Under the pieces are notes generated by a model, which saw only the letters and a program-made list of their open reading frames with translations, was not told where the DNA came from and ran no database searches. Below, piece by piece: positions 31,601 through 38,899 of a stretch of 40,101 bases of DNA (position 1 is the stretch's first letter; each line of letters opens with the position of its first letter). Source of the stretch: Candidatus Rokuibacteriota bacterium (GTDB lineage Bacteria > Methylomirabilota > Methylomirabilia > Rokubacteriales > CSP1-6); assembly GCA_003220315.1 (NCBI GenBank), contig QHSA01000103.1, forward strand, positions 1-40,101, in the 5' to 3' direction. The translations under genes and the position numbers were made by a program.

Positions 31601-32341
31601 ATGGATCTCGTCATCGGTACGCTCGCGCTCCGCCCGTACGTCTTCGCCTTTCTCGCGCTCTTCCTCGTCGCGGGCTTCCTCGACGTCGGCTGGCGACGCA
31701 CGCTCGTCTTCGGGGCCGCGGTCTGGCCGCTGGCCTGGCTCGCGGAGTTCGCGTCCACCCGCGTCGGGTTCCCGTTCGGCCTCTACCACTACACGGGGAT
31801 CACGCGCGGCCGGGAGCTCCACATCGGAAACGTGCCCTTCATGGACTCGCTGTCGTTCACGTTCCTCGCATACGCGTCGTTCTGCCTGGCGCGCGTGGCG
31901 CTCGCCGGCCGCCGCCCGTCCCGGTGGCTTCAGGCGCTCGTCACCGGGCTCCTCATGACGGCCCTCGACGTCGTCATCGACCCGCTCGCGGTGCGGGGCG
32001 ACCGCTGGTTCCTCGGGCGGATCTTCTACTACCCCGACGGGGGCGCGTATTTCGGCGTCCCGCTGTCGAACTTTGCGGGCTGGACGCTCGTCGGCGCCAC
32101 GGGCGTCGGACTGTATCTGGCGATCGCCGGTGGTGCGAGTGCCGGACGTGTGTGGCCGGGAGTCGCGCTATACTACGTGGTGCTCGGATTCAACTTGGCC
32201 GTGACCGCGTGGATCGGCGAGTGGGGGCTGCTGGCCCTCGGCGGACTGCTCCACGCCATAATCACCGTGACGATTCGACTGACGCGCCAGACGCGGGAGA
32301 AGACCCTGGGTTCGGAGCGTCCGGGAGTGCAGCGGGCATGA
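31601..32341 (+). CDS. DUF422 carotenoid-biosynthesis-type membrane protein (CruF-like)
   Basis: A 246-residue membrane protein of the family that includes carotenoid 1',2'-hydratases (PF04240): EFASTRVGFPFGLYHYTGITRGRELHIGNVPFMDSLSFTFLAYASFCLARVAL, MTALDVVIDPLAVRGDRWFL and YFGVPLSNFAGWTLVG. About seven membrane segments. No carotenoid genes are in the window; the hopanoid setting suggests either carotenoid or terpenoid tail hydration, but this is open. I use ATG 31601 (homology start, weak ribosome site); an in-frame ATG at 31571 overlaps the SHC start codon. It is coupled to hpnH by ATGA. Confidence 0.8.
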   Translation: MDLVIGTLALRPYVFAFLALFLVAGFLDVGWRRTLVFGAAVWPLAWLAEFASTRVGFPFGLYHYTGITRGRELHIGNVPFMDSLSFTFLAYASFCLARVALAGRRPSRWLQALVTGLLMTALDVVIDPLAVRGDRWFLGRIFYYPDGGAYFGVPLSNFAGWTLVGATGVGLYLAIAGGASAGRVWPGVALYYVVLGFNLAVTAWIGEWGLLALGGLLHAIITVTIRLTRQTREKTLGSERPGVQRA

Positions 32342-33360
32342 GCGTGCCTCTCTCGCAGATGTGGGCGGTGGCGAGCTACGTGATCAGGCAGCGGCTCGCG
32401 GGCCGTACGCGCTACCCGCTGGTCCTCATGCTCGAGCCCCTCTTCCGCTGCAACCTCGCGTGCGCGGGCTGCGGCAAGATCCAGTATCCGGCGCAGATCC
32501 TCAAGAAGCACCTCACGGTCGAGCAGTGCCTGGGGGCGGTGGACGAGTGCGGGGCGCCGGTCGTCTCGATCCCGGGCGGCGAGCCCTTGATGTATCCCGA
32601 GATCGGGCGGCTCGTGAGCGAGCTGGTCGCGCGGAAGAAGTACGTCTATCTCTGCACCAACGCGCTCCTCCTCAAGGAGAGGCTGACGGCGGGAGTCTTC
32701 GAGCCCTCGAAGTACCTCTCGTTCAGCATTCACATGGACGGGCTCCGCGCGGAGCACGACGAGGCGGTCTGCCGCGAAGGCGTCTACGACGAGGCGGTGG
32801 AAGCAATCCGGGAGGCGCTCCGGCGGGGCTTCCGAGTCACGACCAACACGACGCTTTTCGACGGCGCCAACCCGCTCCGCACGCGCGAGTTCTTCGACGC
32901 GATGATGGACCTCGGCGTCGAGGGCATGATGATCTCGCCGGGGTACAGTTACGCGAAGGCGCCCGACCAGGAGCATTTCCTCCGTCGGCAGCGGGCCAAC
33001 GAGTTGTTCTCGCGCATCCTGGCGGATCCGAAGCGCCGCTGGAAGTTCAACCAGTCGCCCCTCTTCCTCCAGTTCCTCATGGGCACGCGCGACTTCGAGT
33101 GCACACCCTGGGGGAACCCGACCTACAACATCTTCGGCTGGCAGCGTCCCTGCTACCTCCTCCAGGAGGGGTACGCGGCGACCTTCAAGGAGCTGCTGGA
33201 GACCACGCGGTGGGAACGCTACGGCAAGAAGAGCGGCAACGAAAAGTGCCGTGACTGTATGGTCCACTGCGGCTACGAGCCCACGGCCGTGAACCACACC
33301 TTCGCCTCTTGGCGCGGCTTCCGAGATACCGTCACCGCGACGGTCACTGGACGGCTCTGA
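32338..33360 (+). CDS. hpnH: Adenosylhopane synthase, radical SAM protein HpnH
   Basis: A 340-residue radical SAM enzyme. The cluster motif is C38-N-L-A-C42-A-G-C45 (LEPLFRCNLACAGCGKIQYP). Hallmarks: ECGAPVVSIPGGEPLMYPEI, YLCTNALLL, HMDGLRAEHDEAVCREGVYDEAVEAI, GMMISPGYSYAKAPDQEHFL and the C-terminal CRDCMVHCGYEPTAV. HpnH joins a 5'-deoxyadenosyl group to diploptene, giving adenosylhopane, the first step of side-chain extension. Its ATG overlaps the DUF422 stop (ATGA), so both are made together. HpnG, which acts next, lies two genes downstream. Confidence 0.95.
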   Translation: MSVPLSQMWAVASYVIRQRLAGRTRYPLVLMLEPLFRCNLACAGCGKIQYPAQILKKHLTVEQCLGAVDECGAPVVSIPGGEPLMYPEIGRLVSELVARKKYVYLCTNALLLKERLTAGVFEPSKYLSFSIHMDGLRAEHDEAVCREGVYDEAVEAIREALRRGFRVTTNTTLFDGANPLRTREFFDAMMDLGVEGMMISPGYSYAKAPDQEHFLRRQRANELFSRILADPKRRWKFNQSPLFLQFLMGTRDFECTPWGNPTYNIFGWQRPCYLLQEGYAATFKELLETTRWERYGKKSGNEKCRDCMVHCGYEPTAVNHTFASWRGFRDTVTATVTGRL

Positions 33361-33367
33361 GCACGTG

Positions 33368-33718
33368 ATGTCGGACACGGAGAGCCTCGAGGGCTGGGTG
33401 CCCGCGATCGGCCATGGGGTGACGCTCGAGGAGGTCGTCGAGCGCGCCTTCGACTACCGCGGCAACGTCACCGTCGTCAAGGCGGATGGCACCCGGCTCG
33501 AGGGGTACGTCTTCAACCGCAACCGCGACGTCGCGGTCCCCTTCGTCCAGGTGTTCGACCGCGCCGGTGCCGGCCCCTTGGACATCCCCTACGCCGACAT
33601 CCGCACGATCCTGTTCACCGGCAAGGACACGGCGGCCGGCAACTCGTACGCGGCCTGGCTCCGCGCCAAGGAAGCCTCGCAACAGCGTCTCGGCACTCCG
33701 CTCCCCCCGGGCGCGTGA
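33368..33718 (+). CDS. Small conserved hypothetical protein between hpnH and hpnG
   Basis: A 116-residue soluble protein, GHGVTLEEVVERAFDYRGNVTVVKADGTRLEGYVFNRNRDVAVPFVQVFDRAGAGPLDIPYADIRTILFTGKDTAAGNSYAAWL. The predicted layout is beta-rich and small, somewhat like an Sm- or RNA-binding-type barrel (V-T-V-V-K-A-D-G-T-R-L-E-G-Y-V-F); this is fold guesswork. I do not recognise a family. Its position between two hopanoid genes and GTGA overlap with hpnG suggest a shared role. ATG 33368 is used; GTG 33365 is the in-frame alternative. The ribosome site is weak. Confidence 0.7.
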   Translation: MSDTESLEGWVPAIGHGVTLEEVVERAFDYRGNVTVVKADGTRLEGYVFNRNRDVAVPFVQVFDRAGAGPLDIPYADIRTILFTGKDTAAGNSYAAWLRAKEASQQRLGTPLPPGA

Positions 33719-34407
33719 CGCGCGTCGCCGTCTTCACCGCAGTCGACCTCGAAGCCCGGAGCCTCGCGCGCCTGCTCGGGCTCGCGCGCGTCGCCGGTAG
33801 CGAGTGGCCGCATTACCGGACGGGGGCGCTCGAGCTCCTGTGCGTGGGCCCCCGCGCCCGCGCGCTCGACCTGCGCGCGTCGCGCATGGCGCCACCCGCG
33901 TTCGTCGTGTCAGCCGGCGTCTGTGGAGCCCTCTCACCCGACCTCGCCGAGGGCGACCTGGTCGTGCCCGAGACCGTCGTCGGCCCGACGGGCGCGTGCC
34001 ACGCGACCGCGGAGGTGGCGGGCCTCCGGCGGGTGGGGACGCTCGTGACCGTGGACGAGGTCGTGGCGACGCCGAGCGCGAAGGCGCGGCTCTGGGTCGA
34101 GGCCGGCGCGCTCGCGTGTGACATGGAGTCGGCCGTGATCCTCGAGTGGGCCCGGGCGCACGAGATTCCCGCCGCGGTGATCCGCGCGGTGAGCGACACG
34201 GCCGAGCGCGGCGTGCCCGCCGACCTCGCCGCGGTCGTGGAGCCGGACGGGCGGGTGCGAACGCTGCGCGCGGTTCGGGCGGTGCTGGCCCGTCCGCGCG
34301 CCTTCGCCGACGCCCTCGCGCTGCGGAGCGGGACGCACGTGGCTCTCCGGGCCGTGGCGCGCGCGCTCGGCCGCATCGCGAGGGACCCGCGGCCCCCGGT
34401 GAAATGA
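33715..34407 (+). CDS. hpnG: HpnG, hopanoid-associated nucleoside phosphorylase-like enzyme
   Basis: A 230-residue protein of the MTA/nucleoside phosphorylase fold. Seen: FVVSAGVCGALSPDLAEGDLVVPETVV, the Asp-Met-Glu site (ACDMESAVI, Asp136 to Glu138) and the second Asp in AVSDTAE (Asp161). HpnG removes adenine from adenosylhopane, giving (phospho)ribosylhopane. It starts on GTG 33715 overlapping the previous stop. Its C-terminal 40 residues are alanine/arginine rich. Its own stop is in ATGA, where the 83-bp mini-ORF array begins, so the next gene hpnA is linked through three repeats and not directly. Confidence 0.9.
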   Translation: MTRVAVFTAVDLEARSLARLLGLARVAGSEWPHYRTGALELLCVGPRARALDLRASRMAPPAFVVSAGVCGALSPDLAEGDLVVPETVVGPTGACHATAEVAGLRRVGTLVTVDEVVATPSAKARLWVEAGALACDMESAVILEWARAHEIPAAVIRAVSDTAERGVPADLAAVVEPDGRVRTLRAVRAVLARPRAFADALALRSGTHVALRAVARALGRIARDPRPPVK

Positions 34408-34659
34408 ACAGCGCCATGCGGAACGGAGCCGGGTCGCGCCTCGTCTCAGGCCACCCACGGAGTGTGGCGGCCCCGCGGCCGGTGGAATGAAGAGCGCCAT
34501 GCGCAACGGAGCCGGATCGCGCCTCGTCTCAGGCCACCCACGGAGTGTGGCGGCCCCGCGGCCGGTGGAATGAAGAGCGCCATGCGCAACGGAGCCGGAT
34601 CGCGCCTCGTCTCAGGCCACCCACGGAGTGTGGCGGCCCCGCGGCCGCCGGTACAATGA
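34404..34659 (+). repeat. Three-unit 83-bp mini-ORF repeat array linking hpnG and hpnA
   Basis: Units start at ATG 34404, 34487 and 34570 (spacing 83, 83, then 86 to hpnA). Each codes MxSAMRNGAGSRLVSGHPRS then VAAPRP and a short end (VE in the first two, PVQ in the third), 28, 28 and 29 codons. Each TGA overlaps the next ATG (ATGA), and the last ATG is the hpnA start at 34656. The three base changes between units 1 and 2 are all at third codon positions. The third unit is 3 bp longer, keeping the phase. Unrelated in sequence to the 50-53-bp family. Confidence 0.85.
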
Positions 34660-35651
34660 CTGACGCGCTCGTGACCGGTGGCACGGGCTTCGTCGGCGCC
34701 AACGTCGTCCGCGAGCTCCTCGCCCAGCGCCGCCGGGTGCGCGTGCTGGCGCGACCACGCGGAGACCGCCGCGCGCTTGCAGGGCTCGACGTCGAGATCT
34801 GCGAGGGAGACCTGCTGGATCCAGCCTCCGTGCAGCGCGCGGTGAAGGGCGTCGACGTCGTCTTCCACGTCGCGGCCGACTACCGCCTCTGGGCGCCCGA
34901 CTCGGAGGAGCTCCACCGCGTCAACGTCGGTGGCACGCGCGCCGTCCTCGAGGCCGCAGGCGCGGCGGGCGTGAGCCGCGTGGTCTACACCTCCACCGTC
35001 GGCGCGCTCGGGATCCCGGAGGACGGCGTCCCGGGGACCGAGGAGACACCGGTCTCGCTCCGCGACATGATCGGGCCCTACAAGGCCTCCAAGTTCCTGG
35101 CCGAGCAGGTAGCGCTCGGCTTCGCCCACCAGGGCCTCCCGGTCGTCGTCGTGAACCCGTCGGCGCCCGTCGGTCCCTGGGACGTCAAGCCGACGCCGAC
35201 CGGTCGGATGATCGTGGACTTCCTCGAGGGACGGATGTTCGCGACCCTCGACACGGGGCTCAATCTCGTGCACGTGCGCGACGTCGCCCGCGGCCACCTC
35301 CTCGCGGCGGAGCGCGGGAAGATCGGCGAGAAGTACATCCTCGGGAATCGGAACCTCTCGCTCGTCGAGATCGGCGTCCTCCTCTCCGAAATCACGGGGA
35401 TGCGGCCGCCGCGCGTGCGGATCCCCTACTGGGTGGCCTGGGGCGCCGCCCTCGCCATGGAGGCGGCCGCGCGGATCGGCGGGTCGCCGCCGCGAGTGTC
35501 CCTCACGGCGGTGCGGATGGCGAGGAAGCACATGTACTTCAGCCCCGCCAAGGCCGTGCGGGAGCTCGGCCTGCCGCAGACCGACGTCCGTGAAGCGCTC
35601 CGCGACGCGACCGGCTGGTTCCGCGCGCACGGCTACGTGAGCGCCCGATGA
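34656..35651 (+). CDS. hpnA: HpnA, hopanoid-associated NAD(P)-dependent sugar epimerase/reductase
   Basis: A 331-residue extended SDR: TGGTGFVG near residue 8, VDVVFHVAADYRLWAPD, the Tyr-x-x-x-Lys pair in YKASKFLAE, and the HpnA-type C-terminus with HVRDVARGHLLAAERGKIGEKYILGNRNLSL. Its role in hopanoid loci is unproven; the family name is by association. The ATG overlaps the TGA of the third 83-bp mini-ORF. The frame extends upstream through the repeats (to 34545), but that part is in a different phase from the mini-ORFs and is not real. The stop overlaps the hpnD start. Confidence 0.92.
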   Translation: MTDALVTGGTGFVGANVVRELLAQRRRVRVLARPRGDRRALAGLDVEICEGDLLDPASVQRAVKGVDVVFHVAADYRLWAPDSEELHRVNVGGTRAVLEAAGAAGVSRVVYTSTVGALGIPEDGVPGTEETPVSLRDMIGPYKASKFLAEQVALGFAHQGLPVVVVNPSAPVGPWDVKPTPTGRMIVDFLEGRMFATLDTGLNLVHVRDVARGHLLAAERGKIGEKYILGNRNLSLVEIGVLLSEITGMRPPRVRIPYWVAWGAALAMEAAARIGGSPPRVSLTAVRMARKHMYFSPAKAVRELGLPQTDVREALRDATGWFRAHGYVSAR

Positions 35652-36529
35652 TCGCGGACCTCACCGCCCGGCTCACACGGAAGAGCCGCTCGAACTTCTA
35701 CTACGCGTTTCTCACGCTGCCGCGCCCGCGTCGCGAGGCGCTCTACGCGGTGTACGCCTTCTGCCGGACCGTGGACGACATCGCGGATCTCGGCGGCGAG
35801 CGGGGCGTCGACCCGCCGGTCCAGCGCCGGGAGCTCCGGCGCTGGCGCGAGGAGGTGGCGCGCTGCTACGCGCCGGGCGCGGTCCCCGACCACCCGATCG
35901 CGCTCAGGCTCCAGACCGCCGTACGCGCCTACGCGATCCCGCGCGCGGCGCTCGAGGCGATCATCGACGGCGTCGAGATGGACCTCGACCGCGTCGCCTA
36001 CGAGACGGCGGAGGAGCTCTACCCGTACTGCTACCGCGTCGCCTCTGCGGTCGGGCTCTGCTGCATCGAGATCTTCGGCTACACCGACCCCCGCGCGCGC
36101 CAGTACGCGATCAAGCTGGGCCAGGCACTCCAGCTCACGAACATCATCCGCGACGTCGGCGCCGACGCCCGGGCCGGGCGCGTGTATGTGCCGCAGGAAG
36201 ACCTCCGGGCGTTCGGCGTCACCGTCGACGATCTGAAGGGGGCTCGTTACACCGAGCCGTTCGTGCGCCTGATGACCCACCAGGCGGTACGCGCGCGGCA
36301 ATTCTACCGGGTCGCATGGGAGAGCTTTCCCGCGGCCGACGCGCGCTCGCTCGTGCCGGCCGAGATCATGGGGCGGATCTACCTCGCCCTGCTCGACGAG
36401 ATCGAGACGCGACGGTTCCGTGTGTTCGGTGAGCGCGTCACGGTGCCGGTTGCGAAGAAGCTCGCGATCGCGCTCCGCTGCTGGGTTGCCGCCAGGCTCG
36501 GGCGCGCCGCCCGGACGCTCGCCGCGTGA
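35648..36529 (+). CDS. hpnD: HpnD, presqualene diphosphate synthase
   Basis: A 293-residue prenyl-synthase-fold protein: SNFYYAFLTLPRPRREALYAVYAFCRTVDDIAD (first Asp-rich motif Asp43, 44 and 47) and LTNIIRDVGADARAGRVYVP (second, Asp169 and Asp173). In most bacteria HpnD joins two farnesyl diphosphates into presqualene diphosphate, then HpnC and HpnE make squalene; those two are not in this window, so they must lie elsewhere or this enzyme does more. ATG 35648 overlaps the hpnA stop. Its own stop is part of GTGA at 36526-36529, where the 53-bp mini-ORF array starts. Confidence 0.92.
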   Translation: MIADLTARLTRKSRSNFYYAFLTLPRPRREALYAVYAFCRTVDDIADLGGERGVDPPVQRRELRRWREEVARCYAPGAVPDHPIALRLQTAVRAYAIPRAALEAIIDGVEMDLDRVAYETAEELYPYCYRVASAVGLCCIEIFGYTDPRARQYAIKLGQALQLTNIIRDVGADARAGRVYVPQEDLRAFGVTVDDLKGARYTEPFVRLMTHQAVRARQFYRVAWESFPAADARSLVPAEIMGRIYLALLDEIETRRFRVFGERVTVPVAKKLAIALRCWVAARLGRAARTLAA

Positions 36530-36687
36530 TCGGCGTGGTCGTACGAGCCGCAGGCCGTCCGACGGCCGAGGCGAGTCTGTGATCGGCGTGGTCGTACGAG
36601 CCGCAGGCCGTCCGACGGCCGAGGCGAGTCTGTGATCGGCGTGGTCGTGCGAGCCGCAGGCCGTCCGACGGCCGAGGCGAGTCTGTG
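36526..36687 (+). repeat. Three-unit 53-bp mini-ORF repeat array linking hpnD and the first alcohol dehydrogenase
   Basis: GTG starts at 36526, 36579 and 36632, exactly 53 bp apart, each coding VIGVVVRAAGRPTAEASL (18 residues). The first GTG overlaps the hpnD stop, each TGA overlaps the next GTG, and the third TGA overlaps GTG 36685, the start of the dehydrogenase. Units 1 and 2 are identical; unit 3 has one silent change (GTA to GTG). Same family as 28662-28865 on the other strand. GAGGCGAG sits six or seven bases before each next GTG and could serve as a ribosome site. Confidence 0.85.
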
Positions 36688-37692
36688 ATCGCATCTGTGT
36701 ACCGCGGAGACGGAAAGCTCGTCGCCGAGGAATGGCCCCGGCCGACGATCGGCGCCGGCGAGGTGCTGTTGCGCGTCCTGGGCTGCGGGCTCTGCGGCTC
36801 TGACATCGCGAAGATCGTGGACCCGTCGACGCCGGCGCCGCTCGTGCTCGGCCACGAGGTCGTCGGTGAGATCGTCGCGCTTGGCCCGGGCGTGACGGAC
36901 TGCGCGATCGGCGACCGCGTCGTTGCCGCCCACCACGTCCCGTGCGGCGACTGTCACTATTGCCGACGAGGGAGCGAATCGATGTGTCACGCCTTCAAGG
37001 CGTCGAACCTCGACCCCGGTGGCTTCGCGGAGTACGTGCGAGTGCCCGCGCCAAACGTCCGCCACGCGCTGTTCCGGGTGCCCCGCCACGTGACCGACGA
37101 GGCGGCGTCGTTCGTGGAGCCCCTCGCGTGCTGTCTGCGCTCGGTACGGCGCGCGCGCGTCGCGCCCGGCGACACGGTCGTCGTCGTCGGCCTCGGCTCG
37201 ATCGGCTGTCTCTTCGTCCAGCTCCTCCGGCGCGCGGGAGCCGTGGTGGTCGGCTGCGACCCGATCGCCGCGCGCGCCGAGCTCGCCCGACGCCTGGGCG
37301 CGGCCGCCGCGGGGCCCGCCTCCGCGGCCGCGGCCGCGCAGCGCGAGCTCTCTGGCGGACGTGGCGCCGACCAGGTCATCGTCACCGGCGGCGGGACGGA
37401 CGTGCTGCCGTGGGCGGTGGAGAGCCTCCGCGACGGCGGGACGGTCCACTACTTCGCCAGCGGCGGCGACACGCTCCCGCTCCGGCTCGAAACGCTCTAC
37501 CACCGGGAGCTCACCCTGACCGCCACGTACTCGTCGTCGCCCTCTGACCTCGCCGAGGCCTTTCGGCTGATCGTCGCGGGCGAGGTGTCCGTGGACCGGC
37601 TCGTCACCCATCGCGTGACGCTTCCCGGGCTCCACCGCGGCGTGGATTTGATGCGACGGCGCGAGGCGCTCAAGGTGTACGTGACGCCATGA
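36685..37692 (+). CDS. Zinc-dependent medium-chain alcohol dehydrogenase 1
   Basis: A 335-residue MDR enzyme. Catalytic zinc ligands Cys37 (GLCGSD), His57 and Glu58 (GHEVVGE); structural zinc cysteines 87, 90, 93 and 101 (CGDCHYCRRGSESMC); NAD-binding GLGSIG in VVVVGLGSIGCLFVQLL. It oxidises or reduces an alcohol/carbonyl, probably with NAD(H). The GTG start is fixed by the end of the repeat array. It is coupled to a second dehydrogenase (ATGA). Lying after hpnH, hpnG, hpnA and hpnD, it is a candidate for reduction of the ribosylhopane side chain. Sorbitol/threonine dehydrogenase-like subgroup. Confidence 0.88.
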   Translation: MIASVYRGDGKLVAEEWPRPTIGAGEVLLRVLGCGLCGSDIAKIVDPSTPAPLVLGHEVVGEIVALGPGVTDCAIGDRVVAAHHVPCGDCHYCRRGSESMCHAFKASNLDPGGFAEYVRVPAPNVRHALFRVPRHVTDEAASFVEPLACCLRSVRRARVAPGDTVVVVGLGSIGCLFVQLLRRAGAVVVGCDPIAARAELARRLGAAAAGPASAAAAAQRELSGGRGADQVIVTGGGTDVLPWAVESLRDGGTVHYFASGGDTLPLRLETLYHRELTLTATYSSSPSDLAEAFRLIVAGEVSVDRLVTHRVTLPGLHRGVDLMRRREALKVYVTP

Positions 37693-38714
37693 GGGCGATG
37701 GTATTCCACGGGCCTGGCGACCTGCGTGCGGAAGAATTGCCCGTGCCCCGGCCGGAAACCGGCGAGCTGGTGCTCCGGATCGACGCGGCGCTCACCTGCG
37801 GTACGGACGTCAAGACGCTTCGTCGCGGCCACCCGGTCATGATCCCGAAGGTTCCCACGGTGTTCGGCCACGAGTTCGCGGGCACGGTCACGGCGGTCGG
37901 CGCTGGCGTCCGTGGCGTCCGCGAGGGCGACCGCGTCGTCGCCGCCAACTCGGCGCCGTGCGGCGCGTGCCGTCCCTGCCTCGCGGGCCGCTCAAACCTC
38001 TGCGAGGACCTGCTGTTCGTCAACGGCGCGTACGGTGAGTTCATCGCCCTCCCGCCGCGGCTGGTGGCGAAGAACGTCGTGCCGCTCGGGCCCACGCTCC
38101 CGGCCGTGCGCGCGGCGTTCGCAGAGCCCTTGGCCTGTGCGCTCCTCGGCATCGACCGGGCGCGGGTGGAGTCGGGTCAGACCGTGGTCGTCTTCGGCGC
38201 GGGCCCGCTCGGCTGCCTCCTCGGGATGGTGGCGGCGGCGCGGAAGGCCCGCGTCATCATGGTCGGGAAGTCCGGCTGGCGGTTCGCGCGGGTACGGGGG
38301 CTCGGAATCGGCGAGTGCCTCGACGCGACGCAGACCGACGACGTCGTGGCTCTGATCCGCACCGCCACCGGCGGCCCGGGCGCCGACGTCGCGATCGACG
38401 CGACGGGCCGTCCCGAGGTGTGGGAGCAGGCGATCGACGTCACGGGCCGGGGCGGCAGCGTGGTATTCTTCGGTGGCTGTGCACCCGGAACCTCGATCCG
38501 CCTGGATACCCGGCGGGCGCATTACGAGGAGCTCACACTGCTCGGCGCGTTCCACCACACGCCCGAGCTGATCCGGCGGGCCGTGGACCTGATGGAGTCC
38601 GGCGCGCTGGTACCGGACGACCTCATCACGCATCGGATGCGTCTGGACGCGGTCCGGCAGGCGCTCGACTTGATGGCCAGAGGGGACGCGTTGAAAGTGT
38701 TGATCGAACCGTGA
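37689..38714 (+). CDS. Zinc-dependent medium-chain alcohol dehydrogenase 2
   Basis: A 341-residue paralogue of the preceding enzyme. Catalytic ligands Cys37 (TCGTD), His61 and Glu62 (GHEFAG); structural cysteines 91, 94, 97 and 105 (CGACRPCLAGRSNLC); NAD motif GAGPLG. The two sequences share layout but differ clearly, so they probably have different substrates or act as a pair. ATG 37689 overlaps the first gene's stop. Followed by an orphan beta-barrel fragment and ispH. Confidence 0.88.
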   Translation: MRAMVFHGPGDLRAEELPVPRPETGELVLRIDAALTCGTDVKTLRRGHPVMIPKVPTVFGHEFAGTVTAVGAGVRGVREGDRVVAANSAPCGACRPCLAGRSNLCEDLLFVNGAYGEFIALPPRLVAKNVVPLGPTLPAVRAAFAEPLACALLGIDRARVESGQTVVVFGAGPLGCLLGMVAAARKARVIMVGKSGWRFARVRGLGIGECLDATQTDDVVALIRTATGGPGADVAIDATGRPEVWEQAIDVTGRGGSVVFFGGCAPGTSIRLDTRRAHYEELTLLGAFHHTPELIRRAVDLMESGALVPDDLITHRMRLDAVRQALDLMARGDALKVLIEP

Positions 38715-38886
38715 GGGCACGCTCGCTCCGGCTCGCCGGGTGAAGGAGATCGACTCGAGCTTCTCGTTCCTCGCGGTCTACGGCGGCTACCGCCTGGAGC
38801 ACGACTCCAACGGGGACACGTCCAGGCCGAACCGCGGCTGGGAAGGTCATTGGGCCGTAGCCGGAGTGTCGTACTATTTCAGCTGA
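38704..38886 (+). pseudogene. C-terminal remnant of an outer-membrane beta-barrel protein gene
   Basis: Between ADH 2 and ispH an open frame ends in VAGVSYYFS before TGA 38884-38886, the typical last strand of outer-membrane beta-barrels (alternating aromatic residues with a terminal aromatic). Upstream strand-like parts are FSFLAVYGGYRLEHDSNGD and GWEGHWAVAG. The first in-frame start is GTG 38740, giving 48 residues; the frame is blocked by a stop at 38701-38703. The 5' part of the gene is missing. No signal peptide or ribosome site. Probably a deletion leftover; a real mini-gene is less likely. Confidence 0.6.
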
Positions 38887-38899
38887 GGCGGGGGCACGC

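Noticed and set aside
34404-34655. Assembly artefact producing the tandem 83-bp units
   Set aside because: Not fully excluded, but the units differ at several bases, the last differs in length by one codon, and the same type of structure occurs at other junctions with different sequence.
34545-34655. N-terminal extension of hpnA through the repeat units
   Set aside because: The frame is open but in a different phase from the ATGA-linked mini-ORFs, and HpnA homologues start at the TGGTGFVG region, matching ATG 34656.
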